The position numbers and the translations under genes are program-made. The notes under the pieces are model-generated. The model had not been told where the DNA came from and did not search any database. It saw only the letters and a list, made by a program, of their open reading frames with translations. From the NCBI RefSeq assembly GCF_018863415.1, contig NZ_JAHKSN010000017.1:1-64000 (forward strand): a DNA stretch of 64,000 bases, given 5' to 3'. Positions 1 to 16,426 of the stretch are shown here, piece after piece (the first letter of the stretch is position 1; every line of letters starts with the position of its first letter). Origin of the DNA: Deinococcus aestuarii (GTDB taxonomy: Bacteria > Deinococcota > Deinococci > Deinococcales > Deinococcaceae).

Positions 1-121
1 CAACGTGACCTTCACGGTGGAGCTGATCAAGCCCATCGCCATGGAGGAGGGCCTGCGCTTTGCCATCCGTGAGGGTGGCCGCACCGTCGGCGCCGGCGTC
101 GTCACCAAGGTCCTGGAGTAA
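1..121 (+). CDS. tuf: Elongation factor Tu, C-terminal end (partial)
   Basis: The first in-frame codon begins at base 2. The 39 visible residues ([20 protein letters not shown]... ending in GVVTKVLE) are the last beta-barrel strands of EF-Tu domain III, which carries aminoacyl-tRNA to the ribosome. The rest lies upstream of the window. The stop TAA is 4 bases before the rpsJ start, and the GGAG inside the last codons is the ribosome binding site for rpsJ, so the two are co-transcribed. This is the classical str-S10 junction. Confidence 0.95.
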   Translation, partial: NVTFTVELIKPIAMEEGLRFAIREGGRTVGAGVVTKVLE

Positions 122-125
122 AGTC

Positions 126-1069
<944 letters not shown>

Positions 1070-1070
1070 G

Positions 1071-1996
<926 letters not shown>

Positions 1997-2009
1997 GGAG
2001 ATTTGGAAC

Positions 2010-2843
2010 ATGGCCGTCAAGAAATACCGCCCGTATACCCCGTCGCGTCGCCAGATGACGACGGCGGACTTCTCGGGCCTGACCAAGAAGCGCCCCGAAA
2101 AGGCCCTCACCGAGGCCCTTCCCAAGACCGGCGGACGCAACCACCACGGCCGCGTGACCAGCCGCTTCATCGGCGGCGGGCACAAGCGCCTCTACCGCAT
2201 CATCGACTTCAAGCGCCGCGACAAGGCGGGCGTGACCGCCAAAGTCGCCGCCATCGAGTACGACCCCAACCGCAGCGCCCGCATCGCCCTGCTGCACTAT
2301 GTGGACGGCGAGAAGCGGTACATCCTGGCGCCCGAGGGCCTGACCGTCGGCGCGACCGTGAACGCGGGCCCCGAGGCGGAGCCCAAGCTCGGCAACGCCC
2401 TGCCGCTGCGCTTCGTGCCGGTCGGCGCGGTGGTGCACTCGGTCGAGATGCTGCCCGGCAAGGGCGCGCAGATCGCCCGCTCCGCCGGGACCTCGATCCA
2501 GGTGCAGGGCAAGGAGCGCGACTACGTGATCCTGCGCCTGCCCAGCGGCGAGTTGCGGCGCATTCACAGCGAGTGCTACGCGACCATCGGGACCGTGGGC
2601 AACGCCGAGCACAAGAACATCGTGATCGGCAAGGCGGGACGCAGCCGCTGGCTGGGCCGCAAACCCCACGTGCGCGGCAGCGCGATGAACCCGGTCGACC
2701 ACCCGCACGGCGGTGGTGAGGGCCGCACCGGCGCGGGCCGCCAGCCGGTCAGCCCGACGGGACAGCTCGCCAAGGGCCTGAAGACCCGCAAGAAGCGCAA
2801 GATCAGCGACCGCTTCATCATCTCCCGGCGCGCCGGGAAGTAA
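2010..2843 (+). CDS. rplB: 50S ribosomal protein L2
   Basis: 277-residue L2, one of the largest and most conserved large-subunit proteins, needed for subunit association and peptidyl transfer. Starts [17 protein letters not shown]. The C-terminal [18 protein letters not shown] motif includes the conserved histidine linked to peptidyl transferase activity. ATG 2010 follows AAGGAG (1996-2001), which decides against the in-frame ATG at 1980. Normal length. Confidence 0.97.
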   Translation: MAVKKYRPYTPSRRQMTTADFSGLTKKRPEKALTEALPKTGGRNHHGRVTSRFIGGGHKRLYRIIDFKRRDKAGVTAKVAAIEYDPNRSARIALLHYVDGEKRYILAPEGLTVGATVNAGPEAEPKLGNALPLRFVPVGAVVHSVEMLPGKGAQIARSAGTSIQVQGKERDYVILRLPSGELRRIHSECYATIGTVGNAEHKNIVIGKAGRSRWLGRKPHVRGSAMNPVDHPHGGGEGRTGAGRQPVSPTGQLAKGLKTRKKRKISDRFIISRRAGK

Positions 2844-2855
2844 GGAGGGGAACAG

Positions 2856-3139
<284 letters not shown>

Positions 3140-3143
<4 letters not shown>

Positions 3144-3564
3144 CCGCCCCCGTGAGTGAGCAGACCTTCCGCAACAAGAAGGAGCGCAAGCAGCAGGTCA
3201 AGCTGCGCAAGCCCGGCTACGCCGTGGCGCGGTACGTGCGCATGAGCCCGCGCAAGGTGCGCCTCGTCGTGGACGTGATTCGCGGCAAGAGCGTGGCCGA
3301 GGCCGAGGACCTGCTGCGCTTCATCCCGCGCGCGGCCTCCGAGCCCGTCGCCAAGGTCCTCAAGAGCGCCAAGAGCAACGCCGTGAACAACGACGAGATG
3401 CTCGAGGACCGCCTCGTGATCAAGGCGGCGTACGTGGACGCCGGGCCGACCCTCAAGCGCCTGATTCCCCGCGCGCGCGGCAGCGCCAACATCATCAAGA
3501 AGCGCACGAGCCACATCACGATCATCGTGGGCGAGCGCGAAGTCCGCAGCAGGGGGAACAGCTA

Positions 3565-3565
<1 letters not shown>
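3140..3565 (+). CDS. rplV: 50S ribosomal protein L22
   Basis: 141-residue L22, whose beta-hairpin lines the exit tunnel (macrolide-resistance site in many bacteria). The core [20 protein letters not shown] is diagnostic. The roughly 25-residue N-terminal extension ([20 protein letters not shown]) is longer than in E. coli and is typical of this lineage as I recall it. The hairpin tip segment is [20 protein letters not shown]. The stop overlaps the rpsC ATG by one base. Confidence 0.96.
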
Positions 3566-4307
<742 letters not shown>

Positions 4308-4308
<1 letters not shown>

Positions 4309-4719
4309 TGCTTCTCCCGAAGCGCACCAAGTTTCGTAAACAGCACCGCGGCCGGATGACCGGCGACGCCAAGGGCGGCGATTACGTGGCCTTCGGCGAC
4401 TACGGCCTCGTCGCGCTGGAGCCCGCCTGGATCCGCAGCAACCAGATCGAGGCGTGCCGCATCGTGATGAGTCGCCACTTCCGGCGCGGCGGTAAGATCT
4501 ACATCCGCATCTTCCCCGACAAGCCCGTGACCAAGAAGCCCGCCGAGACCCGAATGGGCAAGGGCAAGGGTGCGGTCGAGTTCTGGGTGAGCGTCGTGAA
4601 GCCGGGCCGCGTGATGTTCGAGGTTTCCGGCGTGACCGAGGAGCAGGCCAAGGAGGCGTTCCGCCTCGCCGGGCACAAGCTCCCGATCCAGACCAAGATG
4701 GTCAAGCGCGAGGTCTACG

Positions 4720-4733
<14 letters not shown>
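4308..4733 (+). CDS. rplP: 50S ribosomal protein L16
   Basis: 141-residue L16, near the A and P sites and required for the peptidyl transferase centre. Starts [17 protein letters not shown], matching the family start exactly; the GTG one codon earlier (4305) is disfavoured because homologues start at this Met. The ATG overlaps the rpsC stop. Its 3' end overlaps rpmC by 14 bases, the largest overlap in the cluster. Confidence 0.96.
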
Positions 4734-4928
<195 letters not shown>

Positions 4929-4932
<4 letters not shown>

Positions 4933-5213
4933 AAAAGACCTTCACGGGCGTCGTGGTGAGCGACAAGGCCGACAAGACGGTGAGCGTCAAGGTCGAGCGC
5001 CGCTTCACGCACCCCCTGTACGGCAAGGTCGTCACGCGCAGCAAGAAATACGCCGCGCACGACGAGACCAACGAATACAAGATCGGTGACCGCGTCGAGA
5101 TCATCGCCGTGCGCCCGATCAGCAAGACGAAGACCTGGAAGGTCACGAAGCTGATCGAGCGCCCGCGCGGCATCGAGACCACCGCGGTCGAGACCGAAGG
5201 GAGCCCGGCATGA
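4929..5213 (+). CDS. rpsQ: 30S ribosomal protein S17
   Basis: 94-residue S17, an OB-fold primary binder of 16S rRNA. Starts [20 protein letters not shown], followed by the family motif [22 protein letters not shown]. Overlaps rpmC and rplN by ATGA at each end. Confidence 0.96.
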
Positions 5214-5614
5214 TCATGCCCCAGTCCCGCCTCGACGTGGCGGACAACAGCGGCGCGCGCGAGATCATGTGCATCCGCGTGCTCAACAGCGGCATCGGCG
5301 GCAAGGGCCTCACCACGGGCGGCGGCGGCAACAAGCGCTACGCCCACGTCGGTGACATCATCGTCGCCTCGGTCAAGGACGCGGCCCCACGCGGCGGCGT
5401 GAAGGCGGGCGACGTGGTGAAGGCCGTCGTCGTGCGGACGAGCCACGCGATCAAGCGCGCGGACGGCTCGACCATCCGCTTCGACAAGAACGCCGCCGTC
5501 ATCATCAACAACCAGGGCGAACCGCGCGGCACCCGCGTCTTCGGGCCGGTCGCCCGCGAGCTGCGCGACCGCCGCTTCATGAAGATCGTGTCGCTCGCGC
5601 CGGAGGTGCTGTGA
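5210..5614 (+). CDS. rplN: 50S ribosomal protein L14
   Basis: 134-residue L14 at the subunit interface. The conserved [20 protein letters not shown] and the C-terminal [18 protein letters not shown] identify it. The extra residues before MPQSR (MI-) make this about a dozen residues longer than the E. coli protein overall. Coupled at both ends (ATGA with rpsQ, TGATG with rplX). Confidence 0.96.
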   Translation: MIMPQSRLDVADNSGAREIMCIRVLNSGIGGKGLTTGGGGNKRYAHVGDIIVASVKDAAPRGGVKAGDVVKAVVVRTSHAIKRADGSTIRFDKNAAVIINNQGEPRGTRVFGPVARELRDRRFMKIVSLAPEVL

Positions 5615-5961
5615 TGCCTCTTCCCAGTGCAGGGTCTCACCACAACAACAAGCTCCATGTCAAGAAGGGCGACACCGTGGTCGTTCTGCGCGGCAAGCAC
5701 AAGGGCGCGACCGGCAAGGTTCTCCTCGCGCTGCCGGAAGCTGCCAAGGTCGTCGTCGAGGGCGTGAACCTCGTGACCAAGCACGTCAAGCCCTCGGCGA
5801 GCAACCCCCAGGGCGGCATCGAGCAGCGCGAGGGCGCCATGCACGCGAGCAAGGTCGCGCTGGTGGACCCCGAGACCGGCAAGGCCACCCGCATCCGCAA
5901 GCAGATTGTGGACGGCAAGAAGGTCCGCGTCGCCGTGAAGAGCGGCAAGGTCATCGACTGA
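5614..5961 (+). CDS. rplX: 50S ribosomal protein L24
   Basis: 115-residue L24, an assembly-initiator protein with a KOW motif ([20 protein letters not shown]). The start [18 protein letters not shown] fits the Deinococcus form. The GTG at 5611, one codon earlier, is possible but gives an odd double start. The ATG overlaps the rplN stop. A 62-base gap follows before rplE, the first real spacer since rpsJ. Confidence 0.95.
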   Translation: MPLPSAGSHHNNKLHVKKGDTVVVLRGKHKGATGKVLLALPEAAKVVVEGVNLVTKHVKPSASNPQGGIEQREGAMHASKVALVDPETGKATRIRKQIVDGKKVRVAVKSGKVID

Positions 5962-6023
5962 TTCAGGGCCACGCTCAGGCGTGATCCCGGGCGACCAAGA
6001 CCGCCCGAAGAGAGGCAAGAGAC

Positions 6024-6563
6024 ATGCAGACGCTCAAGACGAAGTACAACGAGCAGGTGCGCCCCGCGTTGATGACGCAGTTCGGATACAGCAGCGTCAT
6101 GGCCGTGCCGCGCATCGAGAAGATTGTGGTGAACGAGGGCCTGGGGTCCTCCAAGGAGGACAGCAAGGCCATCGACCGGGCGGCGCGCGAGCTCTCGCTC
6201 ATCACCCTGCAAAAGCCCATCGTCACCAAGGCGAAGAAGAGCATCTCCAACTTCAAGCTTAGGCAGGGAATGCCGGTCGGCATCAAGGTCACGCTGCGCA
6301 ATGAGCGCATGTACGTGTTCCTGGAGAAGTTGATCAACATCGGGCTGCCGCGCATCCGCGATTTCCGGGGGATCAATCCCAACGCCTTCGACGGGCGCGG
6401 GAACTACAACCTGGGCATCAAGGAGCAACTGATCTTCCCCGAGATCACCTATGATATGGTTGACAAGGTGCGCGGGATGGACATCACCATCGTCACGACT
6501 GCCAAGACCGACGAGGAAGCTCGCGCGCTGCTCCAGGCGATGGGTCTCCCGTTCCGCAAGTAA
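6024..6563 (+). CDS. rplE: 50S ribosomal protein L5
   Basis: 179-residue L5, which binds 5S rRNA and contacts the P-site tRNA. Begins [21 protein letters not shown], with the later motif [21 protein letters not shown]. Normal length. Followed after 9 bases by the zinc-type S14 gene with AAGGA between them. Confidence 0.96.
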   Translation: MQTLKTKYNEQVRPALMTQFGYSSVMAVPRIEKIVVNEGLGSSKEDSKAIDRAARELSLITLQKPIVTKAKKSISNFKLRQGMPVGIKVTLRNERMYVFLEKLINIGLPRIRDFRGINPNAFDGRGNYNLGIKEQLIFPEITYDMVDKVRGMDITIVTTAKTDEEARALLQAMGLPFRK

Positions 6564-6572
6564 GGAAAGCTT

Positions 6573-6758
6573 ATGGCGAAGACCTCGAAAGTTGTGAAGG
6601 CGGAACGCGGCAGCAAGTTCGCCGTGCAGGACTACAACCGCTGCTCCCGCTGTGGCCGCGCCCGCGGCTACTACCGCTTCTTCGGCCTGTGCCGCATCTG
6701 CATCCGCGAGCTGGCCCACAAGGGCGAACTGCCCGGCGTGAAGAAGAGTAGCTGGTAA
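6573..6758 (+). CDS. rpsN: 30S ribosomal protein S14, zinc-binding (type Z)
   Basis: 61-residue short S14. It has the CXXC-X12-CXXC zinc ribbon ([20 protein letters not shown]) and ends VKKSSW, so it belongs to the zinc-dependent class rather than the 101-residue zinc-free class of E. coli. The ribosome's S14 supply therefore depends on zinc unless a second zinc-free paralogue exists elsewhere. Confidence 0.96.
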   Translation: MAKTSKVVKAERGSKFAVQDYNRCSRCGRARGYYRFFGLCRICIRELAHKGELPGVKKSSW

Positions 6759-6974
6759 GACCGGCTTCCGCCCCGCCCCAGCCCCCCTGGATACGAACCC
6801 CCCGCCCCGCGAGGAGGCACTTTGGGTGGTGATCGTCCGGGAGACGGGAAGGACCCAACAGAAGAAAGGGCTTGCCCCGCCAACAAGAGGCAAGGCCGCG
6901 TTCTTTGGGAAGACTCGGGAGGTCGCACACGCGGCTTCCCCCCCGCCCGGGGCCACCGCGCCCCCGGAGGAACC
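6759..6974. other. Intergenic region between rpsN and rpsH
   Basis: 216 bases, the longest gap in the spc cluster. It contains an AGGAGG at 6812-6817 four bases before a TTG that would add 51 low-complexity residues to S8, and a CTTGCC/GGCAAG stem without a T-tract. I see no convincing terminator or promoter. It may carry a regulatory leader for the S8-to-SecY part of the operon, but no known motif is recognised. Confidence 0.4.
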
Positions 6975-7376
<402 letters not shown>

Positions 7377-7434
7377 TCGCCCCCATCCCTGAACACGGGG
7401 CCCCGGCAACGGACCCCGACACTTAAGGAGACCC

Positions 7435-8319
<885 letters not shown>

Positions 8320-8330
<11 letters not shown>

Positions 8331-8856
8331 CCGTCGAAATGACCGTGAGCGCGAGACGAGCGAGTTCGAGGAGCGGATGCTCTTCGTCAACCGCACGTCC
8401 AAGACCTACCAGGGTGGCCGCCGTTTCCGCTTCGCCGCGCTCGTGATCCTCGGGGACCGCAACGGTCGCGTGGGGATGGGCATCGGCAAGGCGAAGGAGG
8501 TGCCCGTCGCCATCGAAAAGGCGAAGTCCATCGCGCGCAAGAACATGATCCAGGTGCCGGTGGAGAACGGGACCATCCCCCACGACATCGTGGGTGAGAA
8601 CTCGACCAGCCGGGTGCTCCTCAAGCCGGCCGCCCCCGGCACGGGCGTGATCGCGGGGACGGTGCCCCGTTCCATCGCCGAACTCGCGGGCATCACCAAC
8701 ATGCTGTCCAAGGAACTCGGCAGCCGCAACAAGGTCAACGTGGCCTACGCGGTGTTCGACGGCCTGAAAAACCTCCGCACCGCCAAGCAGGTGCGCGCGA
8801 TTCGCGGCATCACGGCCCCGGCGGCGCAGCCCACCCAGGCCGGAGGTGCCCAGTGA
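8320..8856 (+). CDS. rpsE: 30S ribosomal protein S5
   Basis: 178-residue S5, involved in mRNA entry and decoding fidelity. Motif [20 protein letters not shown] and the C-terminal [20 protein letters not shown] are clear. The start is an inference: GGGAGG (8308-8313) abuts GTG 8314 with no spacing but sits 6 bases before TTG 8320, giving (M)[22 protein letters not shown] is therefore preferred. The start lies within the end of rplR. Confidence 0.93.
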
Positions 8857-9041
8857 CCGCCCCCGCCCAGACCGTAAAGGTGACCCTGAGGCGCAGCGTG
8901 ATCGGTCGCCCCAAGAATCAGGTCGAGACCGTCAAGGCGCTGGGCCTGCGCAAGATCGGTGACAGCCGTGAGCTGACCGATACCCCCTCGGTGCGCGGCA
9001 TGATCAAGACCGTGGCGCACCTCCTGGAGGTGGAAGCGTGA
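8853..9041 (+). CDS. rpmD: 50S ribosomal protein L30
   Basis: 62-residue L30. The GTG start overlaps the rpsE stop (GTGA). [28 protein letters not shown]... is the single-domain L30 pattern, with a short N-terminal extension (MTAPAQT). Its stop overlaps the GTG start of rplO in the same way. Confidence 0.94.
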   Translation: MTAPAQTVKVTLRRSVIGRPKNQVETVKALGLRKIGDSRELTDTPSVRGMIKTVAHLLEVEA

Positions 9042-9511
9042 AACTGCACGAACTTACCCCCGCGCCGGGGAGCCGCAAGAACCGCAAGCGCGTGGGCCGT
9101 GGCCCCGGCGGCACCGACAAGACCGCCGGGCGCGGGCACAAGGGCCAGAAGGCGCGCAGCGGTGCGGGCAAGGGCCAGTTCTTCGAGGGCGGCCGCTCGA
9201 CACTGATCAGCCGCCTGCCCAAGCGCGGCTTCAACAACGTCGGCACGACGTACGAGGTGATCAACCTCTCGCAGCTCGACCGCGTGGAGGGGGAGACCCT
9301 CGACCGCGCCGCGTTGGAGCGGGCGGGCCTGGTGCGCCGCAAGAACCGTCCCCTCAAACTCCTCGCCCGGGGTGAGGTGACCCGCGCCGTGACGATCCAC
9401 GTCGATGCCGCCTCCGAAGCCGCCGTCCAGGCGGTGCAGGCGGCAGGTGGGCGGGTCATCCTGAACGCCAGCACGGATACGGGCAGCGAGAACGCCGAGC
9501 AGGCGGGCTAA
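9038..9511 (+). CDS. rplO: 50S ribosomal protein L15
   Basis: 157-residue L15, a late assembly protein. It starts with GTG as [20 protein letters not shown], and has the glycine-rich basic stretch [22 protein letters not shown] typical of the family. Directly precedes secY with a single base between stop and start, the standard spc operon end. Confidence 0.95.
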   Translation: MKLHELTPAPGSRKNRKRVGRGPGGTDKTAGRGHKGQKARSGAGKGQFFEGGRSTLISRLPKRGFNNVGTTYEVINLSQLDRVEGETLDRAALERAGLVRRKNRPLKLLARGEVTRAVTIHVDAASEAAVQAVQAAGGRVILNASTDTGSENAEQAG

Positions 9512-9512
9512 C

Positions 9513-10838
<1,326 letters not shown>

Positions 10839-10855
10839 GAAGACCTCGACTTGAG

Positions 10856-10882
10856 CCGCTCACCCGCGTGGTGGGCGGTTTT
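10856..10882 (+). terminator. Rho-independent terminator after secY
   Basis: CCGCTCACC (10856-10864), loop cgcgt, GGTGGGCGG (10870-10878), then TTTT. The stem is 9 base pairs with one G-U pair. It separates the S10/spc transcript from adk. Confidence 0.7.
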
Positions 10883-10942
10883 CGACGTCACCCGGTCGAG
10901 AACAGGGCTGGGCAGGAACGTGCAGGTCCTCACCTTCGGCCC

Positions 10943-10964
10943 TATGCTGTACACCCACAGGAGG
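10943..10964 (+). promoter_or_regulatory. Likely adk -10 box and Shine-Dalgarno
   Basis: TATGCT at 10943-10948 resembles a -10 hexamer, and AGGAGG at 10959-10964 lies 5 bases before the GTG of adk. No good -35 is seen. A promoter here is plausible because a terminator precedes adk. Confidence 0.4.
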
Positions 10965-10969
10965 CAGCA

Positions 10970-11563
10970 GTGACGCAACGCAAGAACAAGGTCGTGATCT
11001 TTCTCGGCCCGCCCGGCGCGGGCAAGGGGACCCAGGCCGAACGCCTCGCCCGCGAGGGGGGCCTGACCAAGATCAGCACCGGGGACATCCTGCGCGACCA
11101 CGTGGCGCGCGGCACCGAACTCGGGCGGCGGGTCAAACCCATCCTCGACGCGGGGCAGCTCGTGCCCGACGACATCCTGATCGCCCTGATCCGTGACCGC
11201 CTCGCGGGGATGGAGCCCGTCCGGGTGATCTTCGACGGCTTCCCCCGCACGACCGCGCAGGCCGAGGCGCTCGACATGCTGCTGGAGGAACTGGGCGCCC
11301 CGGTGAGTGCCGTACCCCTCCTCGAGGTCCCCGACGAGGTGCTGATCGAGCGCATCGTGGAGCGCGGGCGGCAGGCGGTCGCTGCCGGGCAGACGCCCCG
11401 CGCCGACGACACCGAGGAGGTCGCCCGCAGACGCCAGCAGGTCTACCGCGAGCAGACCCAACCCCTGATCGACTACTACGGGGGGCGCAGCCACCTGCGG
11501 CACGTGGACGGGGTGGGCACGATGGACGAGGTGTACGGGCGTATCATGCAGACGATGCCCTGA
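10970..11563 (+). CDS. adk: Adenylate kinase
   Basis: 197-residue short-lid adenylate kinase (ATP + AMP to 2 ADP), cytoplasmic. The P-loop GPPGAGKGTQ is at residues 13-22, and the AMP-binding segments TGDILRDHVARGTELG and FDGFPRTTAQAEAL are present. GTG 10970 is chosen because it has AGGAGG upstream and puts the P-loop at the usual distance; a longer ATG frame adds 34 unrelated residues. The methionine aminopeptidase gene often found beside adk is missing here. Confidence 0.95.
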   Translation: MTQRKNKVVIFLGPPGAGKGTQAERLAREGGLTKISTGDILRDHVARGTELGRRVKPILDAGQLVPDDILIALIRDRLAGMEPVRVIFDGFPRTTAQAEALDMLLEELGAPVSAVPLLEVPDEVLIERIVERGRQAVAAGQTPRADDTEEVARRRQQVYREQTQPLIDYYGGRSHLRHVDGVGTMDEVYGRIMQTMP

Positions 11564-11594
11564 CAGCGGTAACCCCATAAATTGAAGACGGTAG

Positions 11595-11632
11595 GGACGC
11601 GGGAGAGAAGGGGCTTCCCGCGTCCTCGTTTT
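11595..11632 (+). terminator. Rho-independent terminator after adk
   Basis: A perfect 10-bp stem GGACGCGGGA (11595-11604) / TCCCGCGTCC (11616-11625), followed by TCGTTTT. It isolates infA and the alpha cluster, which then need their own promoter. Confidence 0.8.
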
Positions 11633-11664
11633 GGCTGCTTGCGGACCTGAACTGTGACTCGCGC

Positions 11665-11694
11665 TTGCCTGTTGCCCGGAGGGCGTGCTAACTT
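11665..11694 (+). promoter_or_regulatory. Promoter for infA and the alpha cluster
   Basis: TTGCCT (11665-11670), an 18-base spacer, then TAACTT (11689-11694). It lies just behind the adk terminator and about 30 bases ahead of the infA start, where a promoter is required. Confidence 0.55.
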
Positions 11695-11726
11695 CTCCTT
11701 TGGCTTGTACCAAGCCTGGAGGTTGC

Positions 11727-11984
11727 GTGGCGAGACGAAAGATGCCGGAACAGCGGGAGAAGCGCAAGAAGGAAGAGTCCGACACCGTGCGGGCGGAGGG
11801 CGTGGTCGAAGAGGCGCTGCCGAACACCACGTTCCGGGTGAAGCTCGACACCGGGCACGATATTCTGGCGTACATCAGCGGCAAGATGCGCATTCACTAC
11901 ATCCGCATTCTGCCGGGGGACCGCGTGGTTCTGGAGATCAGCCCGTACGACACGTCGCGCGGGCGTATCGTCTACCGCAAGTAG
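11727..11984 (+). CDS. infA: Translation initiation factor IF-1
   Basis: S1-fold factor that occupies the A site during initiation. [20 protein letters not shown] and [20 protein letters not shown] are diagnostic. Two starts are possible: GTG 11727 (85 residues, GGAGG 4 bases upstream) or ATG 11742 ([15 protein letters not shown], 80 residues, no Shine-Dalgarno at proper distance). GTG is annotated because of the ribosome binding site, although the ATG form would fit a conserved N-terminus. Confidence 0.93.
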   Translation: MARRKMPEQREKRKKEESDTVRAEGVVEEALPNTTFRVKLDTGHDILAYISGKMRIHYIRILPGDRVVLEISPYDTSRGRIVYRK

Positions 11985-12094
11985 GCCGACAGGCACGGGT
12001 ACCCAACAGATTCCCCGCAAAGGCCAGCGTGCCACCCTGGGGGGTCGAGCGCTGCCGGGCGCGCCACCATGATGGGTGGTGACGTGAGGCGGCT

Positions 12095-12221
<127 letters not shown>

Positions 12222-12222
12222 G

Positions 12223-12603
12223 ATGGCGCGCGTTGCCGGAGTGGACCTTCCGCGCGAGAAGCGGATCGAGATCGCCCTGACCTACATCTACGGGATCGGC
12301 CTGACCCGTGCCAAGGAGGTGCTGGCGCAGACGGGCGTAAGTCCCGATACCCGCGTCAAGAACCTCTCGGAAGCCGAGCAGAGCACGCTGCGTGACGCCA
12401 TCGAGCGGACCTACAAGGTCGAGGGTGACCTGCGCAGCGAGATCGGCCAGAACATCAAGCGCCTGATGGACATCGGCGCCTACCGCGGCCTGCGTCACCG
12501 CCGCGGCCTGCCGGTGCGCGGCCAGCGCACGAAGACGAACGCCCGCACCCGCAAGGGCCCGCGCAAGACCGTCGCCGGCAAGAAGAAAGCGACGAGGAAG
12601 TAA
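12223..12603 (+). CDS. rpsM: 30S ribosomal protein S13
   Basis: 126-residue S13 of the 30S head, forming intersubunit bridges. Starts [20 protein letters not shown]. The H2TH-like region [15 protein letters not shown] and the basic tail [20 protein letters not shown] are conserved. ATG 12223 is one base after the rpmJ stop; an upstream in-frame ATG within rpmJ is not used. Confidence 0.96.
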   Translation: MARVAGVDLPREKRIEIALTYIYGIGLTRAKEVLAQTGVSPDTRVKNLSEAEQSTLRDAIERTYKVEGDLRSEIGQNIKRLMDIGAYRGLRHRRGLPVRGQRTKTNARTRKGPRKTVAGKKKATRK

Positions 12604-12606
12604 CGT

Positions 12607-13002
<396 letters not shown>

Positions 13003-13157
13003 AGCGCGGCGCCGCCGCCCACCTGCCCCGTTTCCGCTGTGCCCTCATCCCACTATTTCGGGGCACTGAAGCCGCACCACCGGCGAGGAGACGGGCACCA
13101 GAGGGCGGCAGACCCGGTGACTGCCAGTCAGGGCAGCATCGCAAGGAGAATGGAAGC
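13003..13157. other. Intergenic region between rpsK and rpsD
   Basis: 155 bases. A GTGCCC/GGGCAC hairpin spans 13039-13066 without a T-tract. In E. coli S4 autoregulates the alpha operon, so a leader just ahead of rpsD could be regulatory, but no recognised S4 target structure is seen. AAGGAG at 13143-13148 is the rpsD ribosome binding site. Confidence 0.35.
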
Positions 13158-13778
<621 letters not shown>

Positions 13779-13789
13779 GGGAGGCCCCA

Positions 13790-14794
<1,005 letters not shown>

Positions 14795-14805
14795 GCCGCC
14801 CGAGT

Positions 14806-14881
14806 GTTGTCATGCTGAGCGGAGTGGCGCGTCTCCCGCCAGACTGGGAATGAGACCCTGCGCTTCGTTCAGGGTGACAAC
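14806..14881. repeat. Imperfect inverted repeat between rpoA and rplQ
   Basis: The arms are about 30 bases each (14806-14835 and 14852-14881), ending in GTTGTCA / TGACAAC with further pairing of CTGAGCGGAG to CTTCGTTCAG and GTCTC to GAGAC. The sequence TGTCATGCTGAGC recurs (reverse complement) at 60411-60423. It looks like a dispersed palindromic repeat of the type scattered in Deinococcus genomes. A hairpin here could also modulate rplQ level. Confidence 0.6.
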
Positions 14882-14936
14882 CTTTCGGCACGACTTCCCC
14901 GGCGGTCCCACCCCGCCCGGTTCCCCCAAGGAGAAT

Positions 14937-15291
<355 letters not shown>

Positions 15292-15310
15292 GTGCAGACG
15301 TCATCACAGG

Positions 15311-15331
15311 CCCCGCTTCGGCGGGGTTTTT
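15311..15331 (+). terminator. Rho-independent terminator after rplQ
   Basis: CCCCGC-TTCG-GCGGGG followed by TTTTT: a 6-bp GC stem with a stable UUCG tetraloop. It closes the ribosomal protein block. Confidence 0.9.
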
Positions 15332-15335
15332 GCTG

Positions 15336-15359
15336 GCTGACGGCTGAAAGCTGATAGCT
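15336..15359. repeat. Heptamer tandem repeat (GCTGACG type)
   Basis: GCTGACG, GCTGAAA, GCTGATA and GCT in tandem with a 7-base period. The same unit recurs at 23706-23722 and 32960-32990. It overlaps the -10 region of the following gene. Confidence 0.6.
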
Positions 15360-15360
15360 T
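15355..15360 (+). promoter_or_regulatory. -10 box TAGCTT, leaderless-type start
   Basis: TAGCTT ends 5 bases before the ATG at 15366, so transcription would start at or next to the ATG. No Shine-Dalgarno is present. The hexamer lies inside the heptamer repeat. Confidence 0.45.
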
Positions 15361-15365
15361 TTGCC

Positions 15366-15944
15366 ATGACCCCCACCCTCGTCATCGTCCCCGGCCTCGG
15401 CGACAGCGGCCCCGAACACTGGCAGACCCTCTGGACCGAGAAGTTCGGAGCGGCCCGGGTGCGGCAGGAAGACCCGGAGGCGCCCACTCCCGAGGCGTGG
15501 GCAGCGCGGCTTCAGGAGGTGATTGAGGCGACACCCGGGGAACTCGTGCTCGTCGGGCATTCGTGCGGGGTGCTCACCATCGTCCACTGGGCGCGGCTGT
15601 ACGGGGGGAACGAGCGGGTGCGCGGGGCGCTGCTGATCAGCCCCACCGACGCCGGACAGGCGAACATGGGCGAGTTGGCCCCCGCCGTGCTCCCACTCGC
15701 CCCAGTGCCGCTCGACCCGCTGCCCTTCCCGGCCCTCGTCGTCGCCAGCGAGAACGACCCCTACGTGAGCTTCGAGCGGGCCGAGACCTTCGCGGATGCC
15801 TGGGAGGCCGCCTTCGTCACGGCGGGGGAGGCGGGGCACATCAACGTGGCGAGCGGGCACGGGGAGTGGGAGGAGGGCGAAATCCTGCTCGGCGAGGCCC
15901 TGCACGCCTGGACGCCGCCGGAGGTCACCCGCTTCCGGGCATAG
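15366..15944 (+). CDS. RBBP9/YdeN-family serine hydrolase
   Basis: 192-residue single-domain alpha/beta hydrolase. It begins MTPTLVIVPGLGDSGPEHWQ, the family N-terminus. The nucleophile elbow GHSCG puts the catalytic Ser at residue 66; the likely acid is Asp131 (ENDPYV) and the base His158 (AGHIN). The natural substrate of bacterial RBBP9-like proteins is not known, so esterase/amidase activity is family inference. It stands alone and converges with trxA over a hairpin. Confidence 0.88.
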   Translation: MTPTLVIVPGLGDSGPEHWQTLWTEKFGAARVRQEDPEAPTPEAWAARLQEVIEATPGELVLVGHSCGVLTIVHWARLYGGNERVRGALLISPTDAGQANMGELAPAVLPLAPVPLDPLPFPALVVASENDPYVSFERAETFADAWEAAFVTAGEAGHINVASGHGEWEEGEILLGEALHAWTPPEVTRFRA

Positions 15945-15948
15945 GAAG

Positions 15949-15978
15949 AGGGCCGCACCCGTGCGTGGATGCGGTCCT
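15949..15978. terminator. Convergent hairpin between hydrolase gene and trxA
   Basis: AGGGCCGCA (15949-15957) pairs with TGCGGTCCT (15970-15978) with one G-U pair. It lies 5 bases after one stop and 15 bases from the other, so it may end both transcripts. There is no long T-tract on either side. Confidence 0.5.
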
Positions 15979-15992
15979 TCTGGAGAAGAGCT

Positions 15993-16331
15993 TTAGTTGG
16001 CGGTCGCGGCGGCGGGCTGGGCGTACTTGTCGAGCAGGGCCTCGAAGGCGCGCTTGGGCTGGGCGCCCACCATGCCCTCGACGGGCTGGCCGTCTTTGAA
16101 GAGGATCAGGGTGGGAATGCTCATCACGCGGAACTGGCCCTGGGTGACGGGGTTGTCGTCCACGTTGAGCTTGCCGATCTTGACGCGGCCCTCGTACTGC
16201 CCGGCGAGTTCCTCGACGACCGGGGCGATGATGCGGCAGGGACCACACCAGGGGGCCCAGAAATCGACCAGGGTCAGGCCCTCGCCCGTCTCCGTCTTAA
16301 AGTTGCTGTCCGTGAGTTCCACAGGCTTCAT
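15993..16331 (-). CDS. trxA: Thioredoxin
   Basis: 112-residue thioredoxin, the cytoplasmic disulfide reductant. Active site WCGPC at residues 28-32 within VDFWAPWCGPCRIIAP; the cis-Pro loop is MSIPTLILFKDG. The C-terminus has a short Ala-rich extension (QPAAATAN). No signal peptide. The start has TAGACT (16338-16343 on the complement) 6 bases upstream and no Shine-Dalgarno, suggesting a leaderless mRNA. Confidence 0.95.
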   Translation of the reverse strand: MKPVELTDSNFKTETGEGLTLVDFWAPWCGPCRIIAPVVEELAGQYEGRVKIGKLNVDDNPVTQGQFRVMSIPTLILFKDGQPVEGMVGAQPKRAFEALLDKYAQPAAATAN

Positions 16332-16337
16332 GAACCC

Positions 16338-16343
16338 AGTCTA
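16338..16343 (-). promoter_or_regulatory. -10 box TAGACT of trxA, leaderless-type start
   Basis: On the minus strand TAGACT is followed by 6 bases and the ATG of trxA. The divergent gene's -10 lies 72 bases away. Confidence 0.55.
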
Positions 16344-16414
16344 CCCCCGGGGTCTGGGGGCGGATAGGGACGAGATGGACAGTGCCTAACCCGCCGTTCA
16401 TGCGCTCAGGACGC

Positions 16415-16420
16415 TAGCCT
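16415..16420 (+). promoter_or_regulatory. -10 box TAGCCT, leaderless-type start of DUF309 gene
   Basis: TAGCCT, then GGGGGG, then ATG at 16427. The G-run is not a good Shine-Dalgarno, and the hexamer distance fits a transcript starting at the ATG. Confidence 0.5.
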
Positions 16421-16426
16421 GGGGGG

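Noticed and set aside
6822..6974. TTG start with AGGAGG that would extend S8 by 51 residues
   Set aside because: The extension is low-complexity, unlike any S8, and a normal GGAGG-ATG follows at 6975.
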